DNA of 35,122 nt, from the IMG/VR virus record IMGVR_UViG_3300042364_000225, positions 1-35,122 of that record; one strand, given 5' to 3'. How positions within the stretch are numbered: position 1 is the stretch's first letter; each line of letters begins with the position of its first letter. This document shows, one piece after another, positions 1 through 7,891 of this stretch. The position numbers and the translations under genes are program-made. The DNA is from a virus. The notes beneath the pieces were generated by a model, which was not told the DNA's origin, searched no databases, and saw only the letters and a list, made by a program, of their open reading frames with translations.

Positions 1-127
1 TTGTGCGCGCACGATCACATCGGTCGTGTGATTGTGCAGGTTGTGGCTTGCGTTCCCGGCTGGCCGTGAGATGATCCCCGAGTCGTCGGTCCGCGCGCCC
101 CTGTGGCGCTGCGATGCCCGATGCACC
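1..127. repeat. Direct terminal repeat, left copy (circular assembly overlap)
   Basis: Bases 1-127 are identical to bases 34996-35122. A 127-base exact overlap at both ends is what a de Bruijn assembler with k=127 leaves on a closed circle, so it most likely marks a circular or circularly permuted genome and not a true virion terminal repeat. The stretch contains the inverted repeat ATCACA (14-19) / TGTGAT (27-32). Confidence 0.95.
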
Positions 128-394
128 AGAACATCCAGATAACTACCTGACGGCGTCCGCCGCTGCTGTCGCATGGCCGTCGATCGTGTCCCGAAGTCGC
201 AGATCGGCGCGACTTCGCTGCATGATCGCGTACGATGCCGACATGATCGCGCACGATGCCGACATGATCGGCGCAGATGGTCGCATTATCGCGCATTATC
301 GGCGCGAAAAAAAGGTACTCCCGACGCGTTTTTTTGGTTGTTTGGGCCAACGGAGTAGGCAGGAAACCCTACAGGCTTACTCGGGGGGGCGGTC
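128..394. promoter_or_regulatory. Repeat-rich leader before the large terminase
   Basis: No convincing gene lies here. There is a perfect 9-bp hairpin CGAAGTCGC/GCGACTTCG (192-200 and 209-217). A 21-bp direct repeat CATGATCGCGYACGATGCCGA occurs at 221-241 and 242-262 with a decayed third copy from 263. A 10-bp tandem repeat CGCATTATCG follows at 282-291 and 292-301. An A7 tract (307-313) and a T7 tract (330-336) come next, then a short hairpin GTAGG/CCTAC around 355-372. Its place beside the terminase suits a pac/cos site or the late promoter region, but nothing in the sequence proves either. Confidence 0.6.
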
Positions 395-2578
395 TTGAAG
401 TCGAAACGACCGCCGAAATCGACCCGCAAGCCGAATGCGGCGAAGCCGAAGCCGCCAGTTCTGGCACCTACCGCAGCGGCGGTGGACGCACCAACCACGC
501 CGGCCACCTCGACCGCCCCGCGCGGCTACGAACGGTTCCGCGAGGCGAAGGCGCAGGAGTTCCGCGCCATGTCCGCGCGCGGCCGCGACATCGGGTCGAT
601 CCCTCCGTGCGCGAACCCCGAGCGTCGGGCGGAGGCTGAGACGAGTTTGCAGCGCTGGTGCGGGGTCTACTTCGCGCAGACCTTCCCGCTGGCGTGGAGC
701 GAGCCGCACCTGCGCGCGCTCTCGCGCATCGACGAGGCCGTGACGGTGGGCGGCCTGTTCGCGTTCGCGATGCCGCGCGGCACGGGCAAGACCACGATGT
801 GCGAGGTGGGCGGGATGTACGCCGTGGCGACGGGGCGGCGCGACTTCATCGCGCTGATCGGCGCGACGGAGGAGCACGCGGAGCGGATGCTCTCGAACCT
901 GAAGGTGGAGTTCGCGACGAACGAGATGCTCGGCGAGGACTACCCCGAGATCTGCGTCCCGATCGAGCGGCTCGAGGGAATCGCGCAGCGCGCGAACGGG
1001 CAGCTGTGCTGCGGCAAGCCGACCCACATCAGGTGGGAGGCGAAGTCGATCGTCTTGCCGACCATCGCCGGGTCAAGGGCGTCGGGCGCGATCATCCGCT
1101 GCGCGGGCCTCACGGGTGCGATCCGCGGCATGAGCGCGAAGCGTGCGGACGGTCGGCGGGTGAGGCCGAACCTCGCGATCATCGACGATCCGCAGACCGA
1201 CGAGAGCGCGAACAGCCCGTCGCAGTGCAGGACTCGCGAGGGCTTGCTCGCGGGCGCGATCCTCGGCCTCGCTGGGCCGGGTCAGAAGATCGCGGCGGTG
1301 ATGCCGTGCACGGTGATCCGCGCGGGGGACATGGCCGACGCGATCCTCGACCGCGAGAAGCACCCCGAGTGGAGGGGCGAGCGGTCGAAGATGGTGGTGG
1401 AGTGGCCGACGGCGACGGCGCTGTGGGACGAGTACGCGGGTCTTCGGCGCCAGTCGTTCCGCGACGGCGGCCGCGGCGAGACGGCGACCGAGTTCTACCG
1501 CGCGAACCGCGCGGCGATGGACGCTGGCGGCTTGGTTTCGTGGGAGGCGCGGCACGATCCCGACGAGTTGTCGGCGCTTCAGCACGCCATGAACCTGCGG
1601 ATCGACCGCAAGGACGCGGCGTTCTTCGCGGAGTTCCAGAACGAGCCCATTCCGCTCGTGACGTCGAGCGTGGCGGAGCTCGAGCAGGACGAGGCAGCGG
1701 GCAAGGTCAGCGGCTACGCGCGCGGGCTTGTGCCTCGCGACGCGTCGGCGCTGACGATGTCGATCGACATCCAGCAGAACGTGCTGTTCTGGACGGTGGC
1801 CGCGTGGAGCGAGGACTTCACCGGGTGGGTGGTCGACTACGGCTGCTGGCCCGACCAGAAGATGAGGTACTTCACGCTCGGTGAGGTGAAGCGGACGCTG
1901 TCCGACACGGCGCCGAAGGCGGGCTTGGAGGGCTCGATCCACCACGGCCTCGAGCGTTTGCTCGAGGAGCGAGCCGACCGCGCGTGGAAGCAGGACGGCG
2001 GCGGGACGGTGCGTCTCGACCGCGTCCTGATCGACGCGAACTGGGGCAGATCGACGGATGTGGTGTACCAATTCTGCGCGCGTTCGCGGTGGAACGGCCT
2101 CGCGCTGCCGTCTCACGGCCGCTTCGTCGGCGCGTCGAGCGCTCCGTGGGGGAGCACGGCGAAGAAGAAGGGGGAGAAGGCGGGCGCGCACTGGCGGATG
2201 CCGCCGGCGACGGAGCGCCGAGCGGTGCGGCATGTGCTGTTCGACTCGAACTGGTGGAAGTCGTTCGTCCACGAGCGCTTCGGCGTGCCGCTCGGCGACC
2301 CGGGCAGCGTGGCGCTGTTCGACGGCGACCGCGAGTTGCATCGGATGTTCGCGGAGCACCTGACGGCGGAGCATCGGATCGCGGTGAGCGCGAAGGGTCG
2401 GACGGTCGACGAGTGGAAGCTGAGGCGTCCTGGCCTCGACAACCACTGGCTGGACTGCATGGTCGGCTGCGCGGTGGGCGCGAGCATGAGCGGGTGCTCG
2501 CTGCCGTCGATGCGCGAGGCGGTGGTGGAGCGGAAGCCGCGCGTGAAGCTGTCGGACATCAAGCGGGGGCCACGATGA
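395..2578 (+). CDS. Terminase large subunit, GpA-like
   Basis: This is the ATP-driven motor that cuts DNA and packages it into proheads. In the 727-residue product the Walker A motif PRGTGKTT is at residues 127-134 and a Walker B strand ending IIDD is at about 262-265. The C-terminal half has the spaced acidic residues of a nuclease domain (SIDIQQN, LIDANW, and DNHWLDC near the end). The start is a TTG preceded by a G-rich stretch; the next in-frame ATG is residue 59. The Ala/Pro/Lys-rich first 40 residues look disordered. No small subunit was recognised upstream. The stop overlaps the next gene as ATGA. Confidence 0.93.
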   Translation: MKSKRPPKSTRKPNAAKPKPPVLAPTAAAVDAPTTPATSTAPRGYERFREAKAQEFRAMSARGRDIGSIPPCANPERRAEAETSLQRWCGVYFAQTFPLAWSEPHLRALSRIDEAVTVGGLFAFAMPRGTGKTTMCEVGGMYAVATGRRDFIALIGATEEHAERMLSNLKVEFATNEMLGEDYPEICVPIERLEGIAQRANGQLCCGKPTHIRWEAKSIVLPTIAGSRASGAIIRCAGLTGAIRGMSAKRADGRRVRPNLAIIDDPQTDESANSPSQCRTREGLLAGAILGLAGPGQKIAAVMPCTVIRAGDMADAILDREKHPEWRGERSKMVVEWPTATALWDEYAGLRRQSFRDGGRGETATEFYRANRAAMDAGGLVSWEARHDPDELSALQHAMNLRIDRKDAAFFAEFQNEPIPLVTSSVAELEQDEAAGKVSGYARGLVPRDASALTMSIDIQQNVLFWTVAAWSEDFTGWVVDYGCWPDQKMRYFTLGEVKRTLSDTAPKAGLEGSIHHGLERLLEERADRAWKQDGGGTVRLDRVLIDANWGRSTDVVYQFCARSRWNGLALPSHGRFVGASSAPWGSTAKKKGEKAGAHWRMPPATERRAVRHVLFDSNWWKSFVHERFGVPLGDPGSVALFDGDRELHRMFAEHLTAEHRIAVSAKGRTVDEWKLRRPGLDNHWLDCMVGCAVGASMSGCSLPSMREAVVERKPRVKLSDIKRGPR

Positions 2579-2766
2579 CGCCGAAGAAGCCGAGCGCATC
2601 GACCGAGCCGAAGGCGGAGCCGAGCGGCCTGTGCTGCCGCGCGTGCGGCTCGCGCGAACTGCGGGTGATCTACACCCGCAACGCCCCGATGAAGCGGGTG
2701 ATGAGGCGCCGCGAGTGCCGCCGCTGTGGCGCGCGCTCGACCACCTACGAGCAGGAGGGCCGATGA
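2575..2766 (+). CDS. Small zinc-ribbon protein, NrdR-like fold
   Basis: A 63-residue protein with two CxxC knuckles (C21/C24 and C48/C51). The segment between and after them (RRRECRRCGARSTTYE) strongly resembles the N-terminal zinc ribbon of NrdR repressors, but the ATP-cone domain of NrdR is absent. It probably binds zinc and perhaps DNA. It is translationally coupled on both sides by 4-bp ATGA overlaps, with the terminase before and an unknown gene after. A packaging accessory role, possibly replacing a small terminase, is conceivable from position only. Confidence 0.75.
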   Translation: MTPKKPSASTEPKAEPSGLCCRACGSRELRVIYTRNAPMKRVMRRRECRRCGARSTTYEQEGR

Positions 2767-3053
2767 GCGGATGTCTATTAGTGGAACGATCTCGGGAATC
2801 TGCGCGGCGCGAAGACGAAACCGCTGATTTTCCTTCGTCGCCGTGTAGGTACTGGATGGATGGACTACCTCCGGTCGCCGACGCGCCAAGGCTCGAGCTC
2901 GAACTGAAGCTCGTGCCCGCGAGCGATCGCGAGGAGGCCATTCAGGTTGCATGGCTTGCGCATCTCGACGGGGATGACGCGCCGCGGGCGGTGAAGCGAT
3001 GGTGGGTCGCGACGCTGCGCCAGCGTCGACGGGAGCGGACCAACGAACTTTGA
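2763..3053 (+). CDS. Hypothetical protein in packaging module
   Basis: A 96-residue protein of unknown function. The chosen ATG overlaps the previous stop and has a good AGGAGG-type ribosome site a few bases before it. A second in-frame ATG at 2856 would give 65 residues. The DNA between 2770 and 2855 is less GC-rich than its neighbours and its translation is less regular, so the later start remains possible. The C-terminal half is helical and basic (VKRWWVATLRQRRRERTNEL). No domain was recognised. Confidence 0.6.
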   Translation: MSGCLLVERSRESARREDETADFPSSPCRYWMDGLPPVADAPRLELELKLVPASDREEAIQVAWLAHLDGDDAPRAVKRWWVATLRQRRRERTNEL

Positions 3054-3262
3054 GCAGCGTGCCGACCAACTCCGACATCGAGAAGGCGATCCGCGAGTCC
3101 GCGGTGGCGCCCGCTTCGGCGTCAAACGACGCGGGCAGCGTGACGCAGCAGGACATCTCGAAGCTGATCGAGCTCGACCGCTACCTCGCGTCGAAGGCGG
3201 CGACGAAGCGCCGCGACCGTGGGCTCCGCGTGCAGCGGATCATTCCGCCGGGGGCCGTCTGA
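3050..3262 (+). CDS. gpW-like head-tail connector protein
   Basis: A 70-residue protein whose C-terminal part (DISKLIELDRYLAS...RRDRGLRVQRIIPPGAV) has the pattern of small gpW-family head-completion proteins, which sit between terminase and portal genes in lambda-like phages. The start is uncertain. The TTG at 3050 overlaps the preceding stop and gives the usual family length. An ATG at 2999 would add 17 residues and overlap the upstream gene by 55 bases, and a GTG at 3059 is also possible. The stop overlaps the portal ATG. Confidence 0.7.
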   Translation: MSSVPTNSDIEKAIRESAVAPASASNDAGSVTQQDISKLIELDRYLASKAATKRRDRGLRVQRIIPPGAV

Positions 3263-4686
3263 TGGGCATCATTTCGCGCATCTTCGGCCGCTCGAACGCA
3301 GCGCCCGCAGCGCCCGCGCCTCGTCGCGTGGTCGTTCGCGCGAAGTACGACGCCGCGCAGAAGACGCCGCAGAACGCGAAGCACTGGGCGGGCGCGGACG
3401 GTTACTCGCCCGCTGCGGCGCTGACCGACGCGATTCGGAAGACCCTGCGCGAGCGCTGCCGCTACGAGGTGGCGAACAACTCGTACGCGAAGGGCATCGT
3501 CTCGACGCTTGCGAACGACCTCGTCGGCACTGGCGCGCGGCTTCAGCTGATGATCGAGGACCGCGTGGTGTCGAGCCGTATCGAGGCCGCGTTCGACGTG
3601 TGGGCGACCGAGGTGCGCCTCGCGGAGAAGATGCGCCTCCTCCGCTCTGGCCGCTGCGAGAGCGGCGAGGTGTTCGCGGTCCTCGCCTCGAACGCATCGC
3701 TGCGCGGGCCGATCAAGCTCGACCTGCGCCTCGTCGAGAGCGAGCAGGTGCCGCTGATCGAGTACGACGAGTTCGGAAACCCGACGCGGTACTGGCTGCT
3801 CGACGCGCACCCCGGCGACAACGGCGCGAGCACGATGGCGGGGCCGACGATGATGACGGCGCTCGCGGGCTCGGGCAAGTGGATCGACGCCTCGCGCGTG
3901 ATCCACTACTTCCGCGCCGAGCGCCCGGGCCAGCTGCGCGGCGTCCCCGACATCGTCCCCGCGCTGTACCTGTTCGGTCAGCTGCGTCGCTACACGCTGG
4001 CGGTGCTCGACTGTGCGGAGACGGCGGCGAACTACGCGGGCGTGCTGCACACGGACTCGCCCGCCGGCGGCGAGGCGGACGATGTGGACCCGATGGACAC
4101 GATCGAGGTCGAGCGCAACTCGTTCATCACGCTTCCCGCTGGCTGGAAGATGGGGCAGCTCAAGGCGGAGCAGCCGACCACGACCTACGAGATGTTCAAG
4201 AACGAGATCCTCAACGAGGTCGCTCGGTGCCTGAACATGCCGTTCAATGTGGCTGCGGGCAACTCGAGCAAGTACAACTACGCGAGCGGTCGCCTCGACC
4301 ATCAGGTCTACCACAAGAGCCTCCGCATCGAGCAGCAGGTTATGGCGGACACGGTGCTCGACCGCGTGTTCTCCGCGTGGATGTCGGAGGCGATCCTGAT
4401 CTCGGGTCTGATCCCGCCGCAGCTTCGCAGCGAGTCGTGGCCTCACGAGTGGATGTGGGATGGAAACGAGCACGTCGACCCCGCGAAGGAGGCGAACGCG
4501 CAGGCGGTTCGTCTCCTCAACGGCACGACGACGCTCGCCGCGGAGTACGCGCGGCAGGGCAAGGACTGGGAGAGCGAGTTGCGGCAGCGCGCGCGCGAGC
4601 ACGCGCTGATGATCGAGCTCGGTCTCCCGATGCCAGGGCAGCAGGCGATGTCGCCTGATGAGCCCGACCCGAATGGAGGGGAGTGA
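3262..4686 (+). CDS. Portal protein, lambda gpB family
   Basis: A 474-residue protein forming the dodecameric ring at the capsid vertex through which DNA enters and leaves. Family-typical segments are NNSYAKGIVSTLANDLVGTGARLQ near residues 73-95 and, near the middle, EMFKNEILNEVARCLNMPFNVAAGNSSKYNYAS, which matches the conserved lambda-type portal core. The length is normal for the family. The start overlaps the previous stop (TGATG). The last bases contain GGAGGGG, which serves as ribosome site for the following capsid gene. Confidence 0.93.
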   Translation: MGIISRIFGRSNAAPAAPAPRRVVVRAKYDAAQKTPQNAKHWAGADGYSPAAALTDAIRKTLRERCRYEVANNSYAKGIVSTLANDLVGTGARLQLMIEDRVVSSRIEAAFDVWATEVRLAEKMRLLRSGRCESGEVFAVLASNASLRGPIKLDLRLVESEQVPLIEYDEFGNPTRYWLLDAHPGDNGASTMAGPTMMTALAGSGKWIDASRVIHYFRAERPGQLRGVPDIVPALYLFGQLRRYTLAVLDCAETAANYAGVLHTDSPAGGEADDVDPMDTIEVERNSFITLPAGWKMGQLKAEQPTTTYEMFKNEILNEVARCLNMPFNVAAGNSSKYNYASGRLDHQVYHKSLRIEQQVMADTVLDRVFSAWMSEAILISGLIPPQLRSESWPHEWMWDGNEHVDPAKEANAQAVRLLNGTTTLAAEYARQGKDWESELRQRAREHALMIELGLPMPGQQAMSPDEPDPNGGE

Positions 4687-4687
4687 C

Positions 4688-6640
4688 ATGCAGGACATGA
4701 GCGGAAAGCAGATCAAGTTCGCGGGCGGTCAGGTCGAGTTCACGGCTCCGACCGAGATCGACGCTGCGGCCGGCGACGAGTCGCCGAAGCTGAAGTCGTT
4801 CAGGATGCTGGCCTACACGGGCGGCGCGATGAATGTCGGCTGGGGCGTGCCCGTCGTGGTCGACCTCGCGGGCATGAAGTCGAGCGAGAAGGCGCGACCG
4901 ATCCTGCTCCAGCACGACCCGCTGCGGATCGTCGGCCACACCGACTCGGTCGAGGTGAAGAGCCTTTCGCGCGGCATGGAGCTTCGCGTCTCGGGCGTGA
5001 TCTCGGGGGCGAGCGACGCGAGCGAGAGCGTGATGCGCTCGGCCGCGAACGGCTTCCCGTGGCAGGCGTCGATCGGCGCGTCTGCGAATCAGGTGGAGTT
5101 CGTGGACAAGGGGGAGAAGGCGGAGGCGAACGGCCGAACCTTCAAGGGTCCAGTCTACATCGTGCGTTCCTCGGCGCTTTCCGAGGTGTCGTTCGTTGCG
5201 CTCGGCGCCGACGACAACACAAGTGCATCCGTTGCGGCGTGTGCCGCTGAGATCGCGGGCGATCCCGCAGAAGGAATCAAGGGGAACATCATGGCTGACA
5301 AGACTGAAGTCACCGCCGCCAATGGCGCGGCGGACGTGGCCGCAACGGTGAGCGAGATCCGCGCCGCCGCTGCTGCCGAGGCAAACCGCATCGCGTCCGT
5401 CCGCAAGGCTGCGGGCGGGAACGCCGAGATCGAGGCGAAGGCGATCGCCGAGGGCTGGACCTCGGAGAAGACCGAGCTCGAGGCTCTCCGCGCATCGCGT
5501 CCCGTGATCGGCGCACCCGCCGCTCACATCAAGGGCGATGACGCTCCGAGCTCCGATGTCCTCGTCGCCGCGCTCTGCAAGGCCGGCGGCATGCGCTCGG
5601 TCGAGAAGAGCTTCGACGCGAAGACCCTCGAGGCAGCCGACAAGCGCTTCAAGCGCGGCATCGGCCTTCAGGAGCTCCTGCTCGAGGCGGCGTGGGCGAA
5701 CGGCTACACGGGCCGCTCGTTCCGTGGTCACGAGCGCGAGGTGCTCCGCGCAGGCTTCAGCGGCCTGTCGCTCCCGGGCATCCTCTCGAACACCGCGAAC
5801 AAGTTCGTTCTCGAGGGCTTCAACGCCGTTGAGAGCTCGTGGCGCTCGATCGCGTCGATCCGCGGCGTGAACGACTTCAAGTCGGTCACCTCGTACCGCC
5901 TCAACGGCGGCTTCGAGTACGACGAGGTCGCAGCGAACGGCGAGCTGAAGCACGGCGAGGTGAGCGAGACGGGCTACTCCAATCAGGCCAAGACCTACGG
6001 CAAGATGTTCGCCGTCACCCGTCAGGACATCATCAACGACGACCTCGGCGCGCTGACCTCGCTCCCGCAGCGGATCGGCCGCGGCGCGGCACTCAAGATG
6101 AACAAGGTCTTCTGGGGCGCGTTCCTCGACAACGCCTCGTTCTTCACCGCCGGCAACGGCTCGCTGAAGACGGGCGCTGGCACCGCGCTCGGCGTCGACT
6201 CGCTCACGCAGGCGGAGCAGGCGTTCCTCGACCAGACCGATCCCGACGGCTCGCCGCTCGCGATCGCTCCGAGCATCCTGCTCGTGCCGACCGCGCTCAA
6301 CGCGAAGGGCGCGCAGCTCATGTCGAGCCTCGAGCTCCGTCCGACCTCGTCCTCGAAGGACGTTGTCGGCAACCCGCACGCGGGCAAGTTCTCGGTGGTC
6401 TACTCGGCCTACCTGTCGAACGCGTCGCTCACGGGCAACAGCGCGACGGCGTGGTACCTGCTCGCCGATCCGAGCGTGCTCTCGACGATCGAGGTCGCGC
6501 TGCTCAACGGCGTGGAGACTCCGACGGTCGAGACGGCAGACGCCGACTTCAACCTGCTCGGCATCCAGATGCGCGGCTTCCACGATTTCGGCGTGGCGAA
6601 GCAGGAGTACCGCGGCGGCGTGAAGATGGCCGGCGCCTGA
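4688..6640 (+). CDS. Prohead protease / major capsid protein fusion
   Basis: A 650-residue fusion. Residues about 30-175 resemble a prohead protease, with candidate catalytic His76 (LLQHDP), the WQASIGA segment at 125-131 and a serine in RSSALSEVSFVALGAD. Residues about 202-270 are a charged Ala-rich helical stretch like a scaffold or delta domain. Residues about 290-650 are a Mu gpT-like major capsid protein. Such fusions are known in other phages. The ATG at 4688 follows GGAGGGGAG; a start at 4658 would overlap the portal. An internal in-frame start at 5291 is listed separately. Confidence 0.9.
   Translation: MQDMSGKQIKFAGGQVEFTAPTEIDAAAGDESPKLKSFRMLAYTGGAMNVGWGVPVVVDLAGMKSSEKARPILLQHDPLRIVGHTDSVEVKSLSRGMELRVSGVISGASDASESVMRSAANGFPWQASIGASANQVEFVDKGEKAEANGRTFKGPVYIVRSSALSEVSFVALGADDNTSASVAACAAEIAGDPAEGIKGNIMADKTEVTAANGAADVAATVSEIRAAAAAEANRIASVRKAAGGNAEIEAKAIAEGWTSEKTELEALRASRPVIGAPAAHIKGDDAPSSDVLVAALCKAGGMRSVEKSFDAKTLEAADKRFKRGIGLQELLLEAAWANGYTGRSFRGHEREVLRAGFSGLSLPGILSNTANKFVLEGFNAVESSWRSIASIRGVNDFKSVTSYRLNGGFEYDEVAANGELKHGEVSETGYSNQAKTYGKMFAVTRQDIINDDLGALTSLPQRIGRGAALKMNKVFWGAFLDNASFFTAGNGSLKTGAGTALGVDSLTQAEQAFLDQTDPDGSPLAIAPSILLVPTALNAKGAQLMSSLELRPTSSSKDVVGNPHAGKFSVVYSAYLSNASLTGNSATAWYLLADPSVLSTIEVALLNGVETPTVETADADFNLLGIQMRGFHDFGVAKQEYRGGVKMAGA
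5291..6640 (+). CDS. Possible nested product: scaffold-capsid from internal start
   Basis: Codon 202 of the fusion gene is an ATG with its own good ribosome site (AAGGGGA, seven bases before). Starting here would make a 449-residue protein lacking the protease and beginning exactly at the helical scaffold-like stretch. Internal starts of this kind are established for lambda C/Nu3. They let a phage make many capsid subunits per protease. Whether the internal start is used cannot be read from sequence; the alternative is proteolytic release from the full fusion. Confidence 0.5.
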   Translation: MADKTEVTAANGAADVAATVSEIRAAAAAEANRIASVRKAAGGNAEIEAKAIAEGWTSEKTELEALRASRPVIGAPAAHIKGDDAPSSDVLVAALCKAGGMRSVEKSFDAKTLEAADKRFKRGIGLQELLLEAAWANGYTGRSFRGHEREVLRAGFSGLSLPGILSNTANKFVLEGFNAVESSWRSIASIRGVNDFKSVTSYRLNGGFEYDEVAANGELKHGEVSETGYSNQAKTYGKMFAVTRQDIINDDLGALTSLPQRIGRGAALKMNKVFWGAFLDNASFFTAGNGSLKTGAGTALGVDSLTQAEQAFLDQTDPDGSPLAIAPSILLVPTALNAKGAQLMSSLELRPTSSSKDVVGNPHAGKFSVVYSAYLSNASLTGNSATAWYLLADPSVLSTIEVALLNGVETPTVETADADFNLLGIQMRGFHDFGVAKQEYRGGVKMAGA

Positions 6641-6658
6641 TGAGTGATCGAACGGCGA

Positions 6659-6689
6659 AGGGCGGGGCTGACAAGTGCGGCCCCGCCCT
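6659..6689 (+). terminator. Strong hairpin after the capsid gene
   Basis: A perfect 10-bp stem AGGGCGGGGC / GCCCCGCCCT with an 11-base loop lies 18 bases after the capsid stop and 38 bases before the next ATG. There is no U-tract after it, so it may be a partial terminator, an attenuator or an mRNA-stabilising 3' end that raises capsid message over downstream genes. Confidence 0.6.
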
Positions 6690-6727
6690 GAGCCTCGCAA
6701 ACGAAACAAACGAAAGAGGGCAGAGAA

Positions 6728-7057
6728 ATGGCAATTGCAGACAAGATCGCAGAAGGCAACTACATCGACTACACACCGGGCTCGGCCGTCTCGGCTGGCG
6801 CGGTCATCGTGCAGGCGGACCTCGTCGGCGTCGCGGAGAAGGACATCGCCGCGAACACGCTCGGCGCGCTGTCCGTCCGCGGCCTCTACAACATCAACAA
6901 GCTCTCGACGGACGTGGTCGCGGTCGGCGCGATCCTGTACTGGGATGTGGCGAACAGCCGCGCGACGATCACCGCGTCGACGCACAAGGTGTTCGGCCGC
7001 GCGATCGCTGCCGCCGGCAACGGCACGACGAAGGTGCTCGCGATCCTGAATCCGTGA
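6728..7057 (+). CDS. Capsid decoration protein, DUF2190-like
   Basis: A 109-residue protein beginning MAIADKIAEGNYIDYTPGSAVSAGAVIVQADLVGVAEKDIAA. The repeated small beta strands with the pattern 'G.vv..gdlvGva..di.a...g.l.v.G.y' are those of the DUF2190 family, which are capsid-surface stabilising proteins made directly after the capsid gene. Length and position fit. A ribosome site GAGGGCAGAGA precedes the ATG. It is separated from the capsid gene by the hairpin. Confidence 0.8.
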   Translation: MAIADKIAEGNYIDYTPGSAVSAGAVIVQADLVGVAEKDIAANTLGALSVRGLYNINKLSTDVVAVGAILYWDVANSRATITASTHKVFGRAIAAAGNGTTKVLAILNP

Positions 7058-7066
7058 GGCTGAATC

Positions 7067-7447
7067 ATGGGGAATCTGTTCGACAAGGGCAGCGCGCTCG
7101 TGGCATCGGCGATGCGCGCTGCCCTGTCGACGGACATCGTGTACGTGCGCGGCTCGGACAGCGTCAGGATTCCCGCGACGGTCGGTCGCACGGTGTTCGA
7201 GGTGGAAGACTCTCACGGCGTGCTGCGCTGGGAGAGCCGAGATTTCTTGGTGAGCGCGTGCGACCTCGTGCTCGGTGCGCTGCCGGTTGTACCCGCGAAG
7301 GGCGACCTGATCGAGGAGCGCTCGTGTGATGGGACGGTTCGCACCTACGAGGTAACGGCGCCTGGGCGTGAACAAGAATGGAAGTACGCGGACACGGCTC
7401 GGCTGATGATCCGCGTGCATACGAAGTTGAGGACGCAGACGACATGA
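7067..7447 (+). CDS. Head-tail adaptor / joining protein
   Basis: A 126-residue protein that probably links the connector to the tail. The sequence (LPVVPAKGDLIEERSCDGTVRTYEVTAPGREQEWKYADTARLMIRVHTK) matches the pattern of small beta-barrel head-tail adaptors: a 'P..GD.i......Y.V.....e..w...D......RIHt' ending. It sits between the decoration protein and the tail completion protein, as expected. Its stop overlaps the next ATG as ATGA. The identification rests on pattern and synteny. Confidence 0.6.
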   Translation: MGNLFDKGSALVASAMRAALSTDIVYVRGSDSVRIPATVGRTVFEVEDSHGVLRWESRDFLVSACDLVLGALPVVPAKGDLIEERSCDGTVRTYEVTAPGREQEWKYADTARLMIRVHTKLRTQTT

Positions 7448-7875
7448 CGGCGACACCAGCACAAGTCGGGGACGCGGTGCTGACGGCGGTGACGGGGCTC
7501 ACGCTGTCGAGCGCGTACACGGCTGTCCGCTCATTCTGGCCGGAGCGGAAGCCCGACGAGCTGCTGGCGCTGACGCTGACGGTGGTGCCTCGCGCGATCG
7601 AGCGCCGCGCGGAGTCTCGAGTGAACGAGCGCATCGACTTCGTGGTCGATGTGATGGTGCAGCGGAAGGTCGACCAGACGGCGCGGGACGCGGAGATCGC
7701 GCTCCTGAGCGCGGATGTGGAGAAGGTGGCGGACGCGCTGTACGCGCTCCGCGCGGGAACGACTGGATTCGTGTGCGTGGGCGTGACCATCGACCCGATG
7801 GTTTCGCCCGTTCACATGCAGCAGCATGGAGTGTTCACAGGGGTTGTCACCGCTCGGCTTCGCGCCGTCGGCTGA
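7444..7875 (+). CDS. Putative tail completion / terminator protein
   Basis: A 143-residue protein in the slot normally held by a tail terminator or minor tail protein, between the head-tail adaptor and the tail tube. It has alternating strands and helices typical of the fold (FVVDVMVQRKVDQTARDAEIALLSADVEKVADAL). The ATG at 7444 overlaps the previous stop; an upstream ATG at 7378 would overlap the adaptor gene by 70 bases. The function is inferred from synteny. Confidence 0.6.
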   Translation: MTATPAQVGDAVLTAVTGLTLSSAYTAVRSFWPERKPDELLALTLTVVPRAIERRAESRVNERIDFVVDVMVQRKVDQTARDAEIALLSADVEKVADALYALRAGTTGFVCVGVTIDPMVSPVHMQQHGVFTGVVTARLRAVG

Positions 7876-7891
7876 ACAGGAGGGATAAGAA

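Noticed and set aside
1-127. True terminal redundancy of virion DNA
   Set aside because: The exact length of 127 equals a common assembly k-mer, so an assembly overlap of a circle is the simpler reading; real redundancy cannot be excluded.
221-301. CRISPR array
   Set aside because: The repeat units are 21 and 10 bp and contiguous with no spacers, and no cas genes are present.
304-340. Rho-independent terminator around the A7 and T7 tracts
   Set aside because: The bases before the T7 tract do not form a stable stem with the A7 side; the GCG words are in the wrong orientation to pair.
1073-2941. A 622-codon open frame on the minus strand
   Set aside because: It is antisense to the terminase gene, of the same GC-driven kind.
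4517-7462. A 981-codon open frame on the minus strand
   Set aside because: It is antisense to the portal and capsid genes; open antisense frames are expected in very GC-rich coding DNA, and the translation is Arg/His/Ala-rich with no domain.
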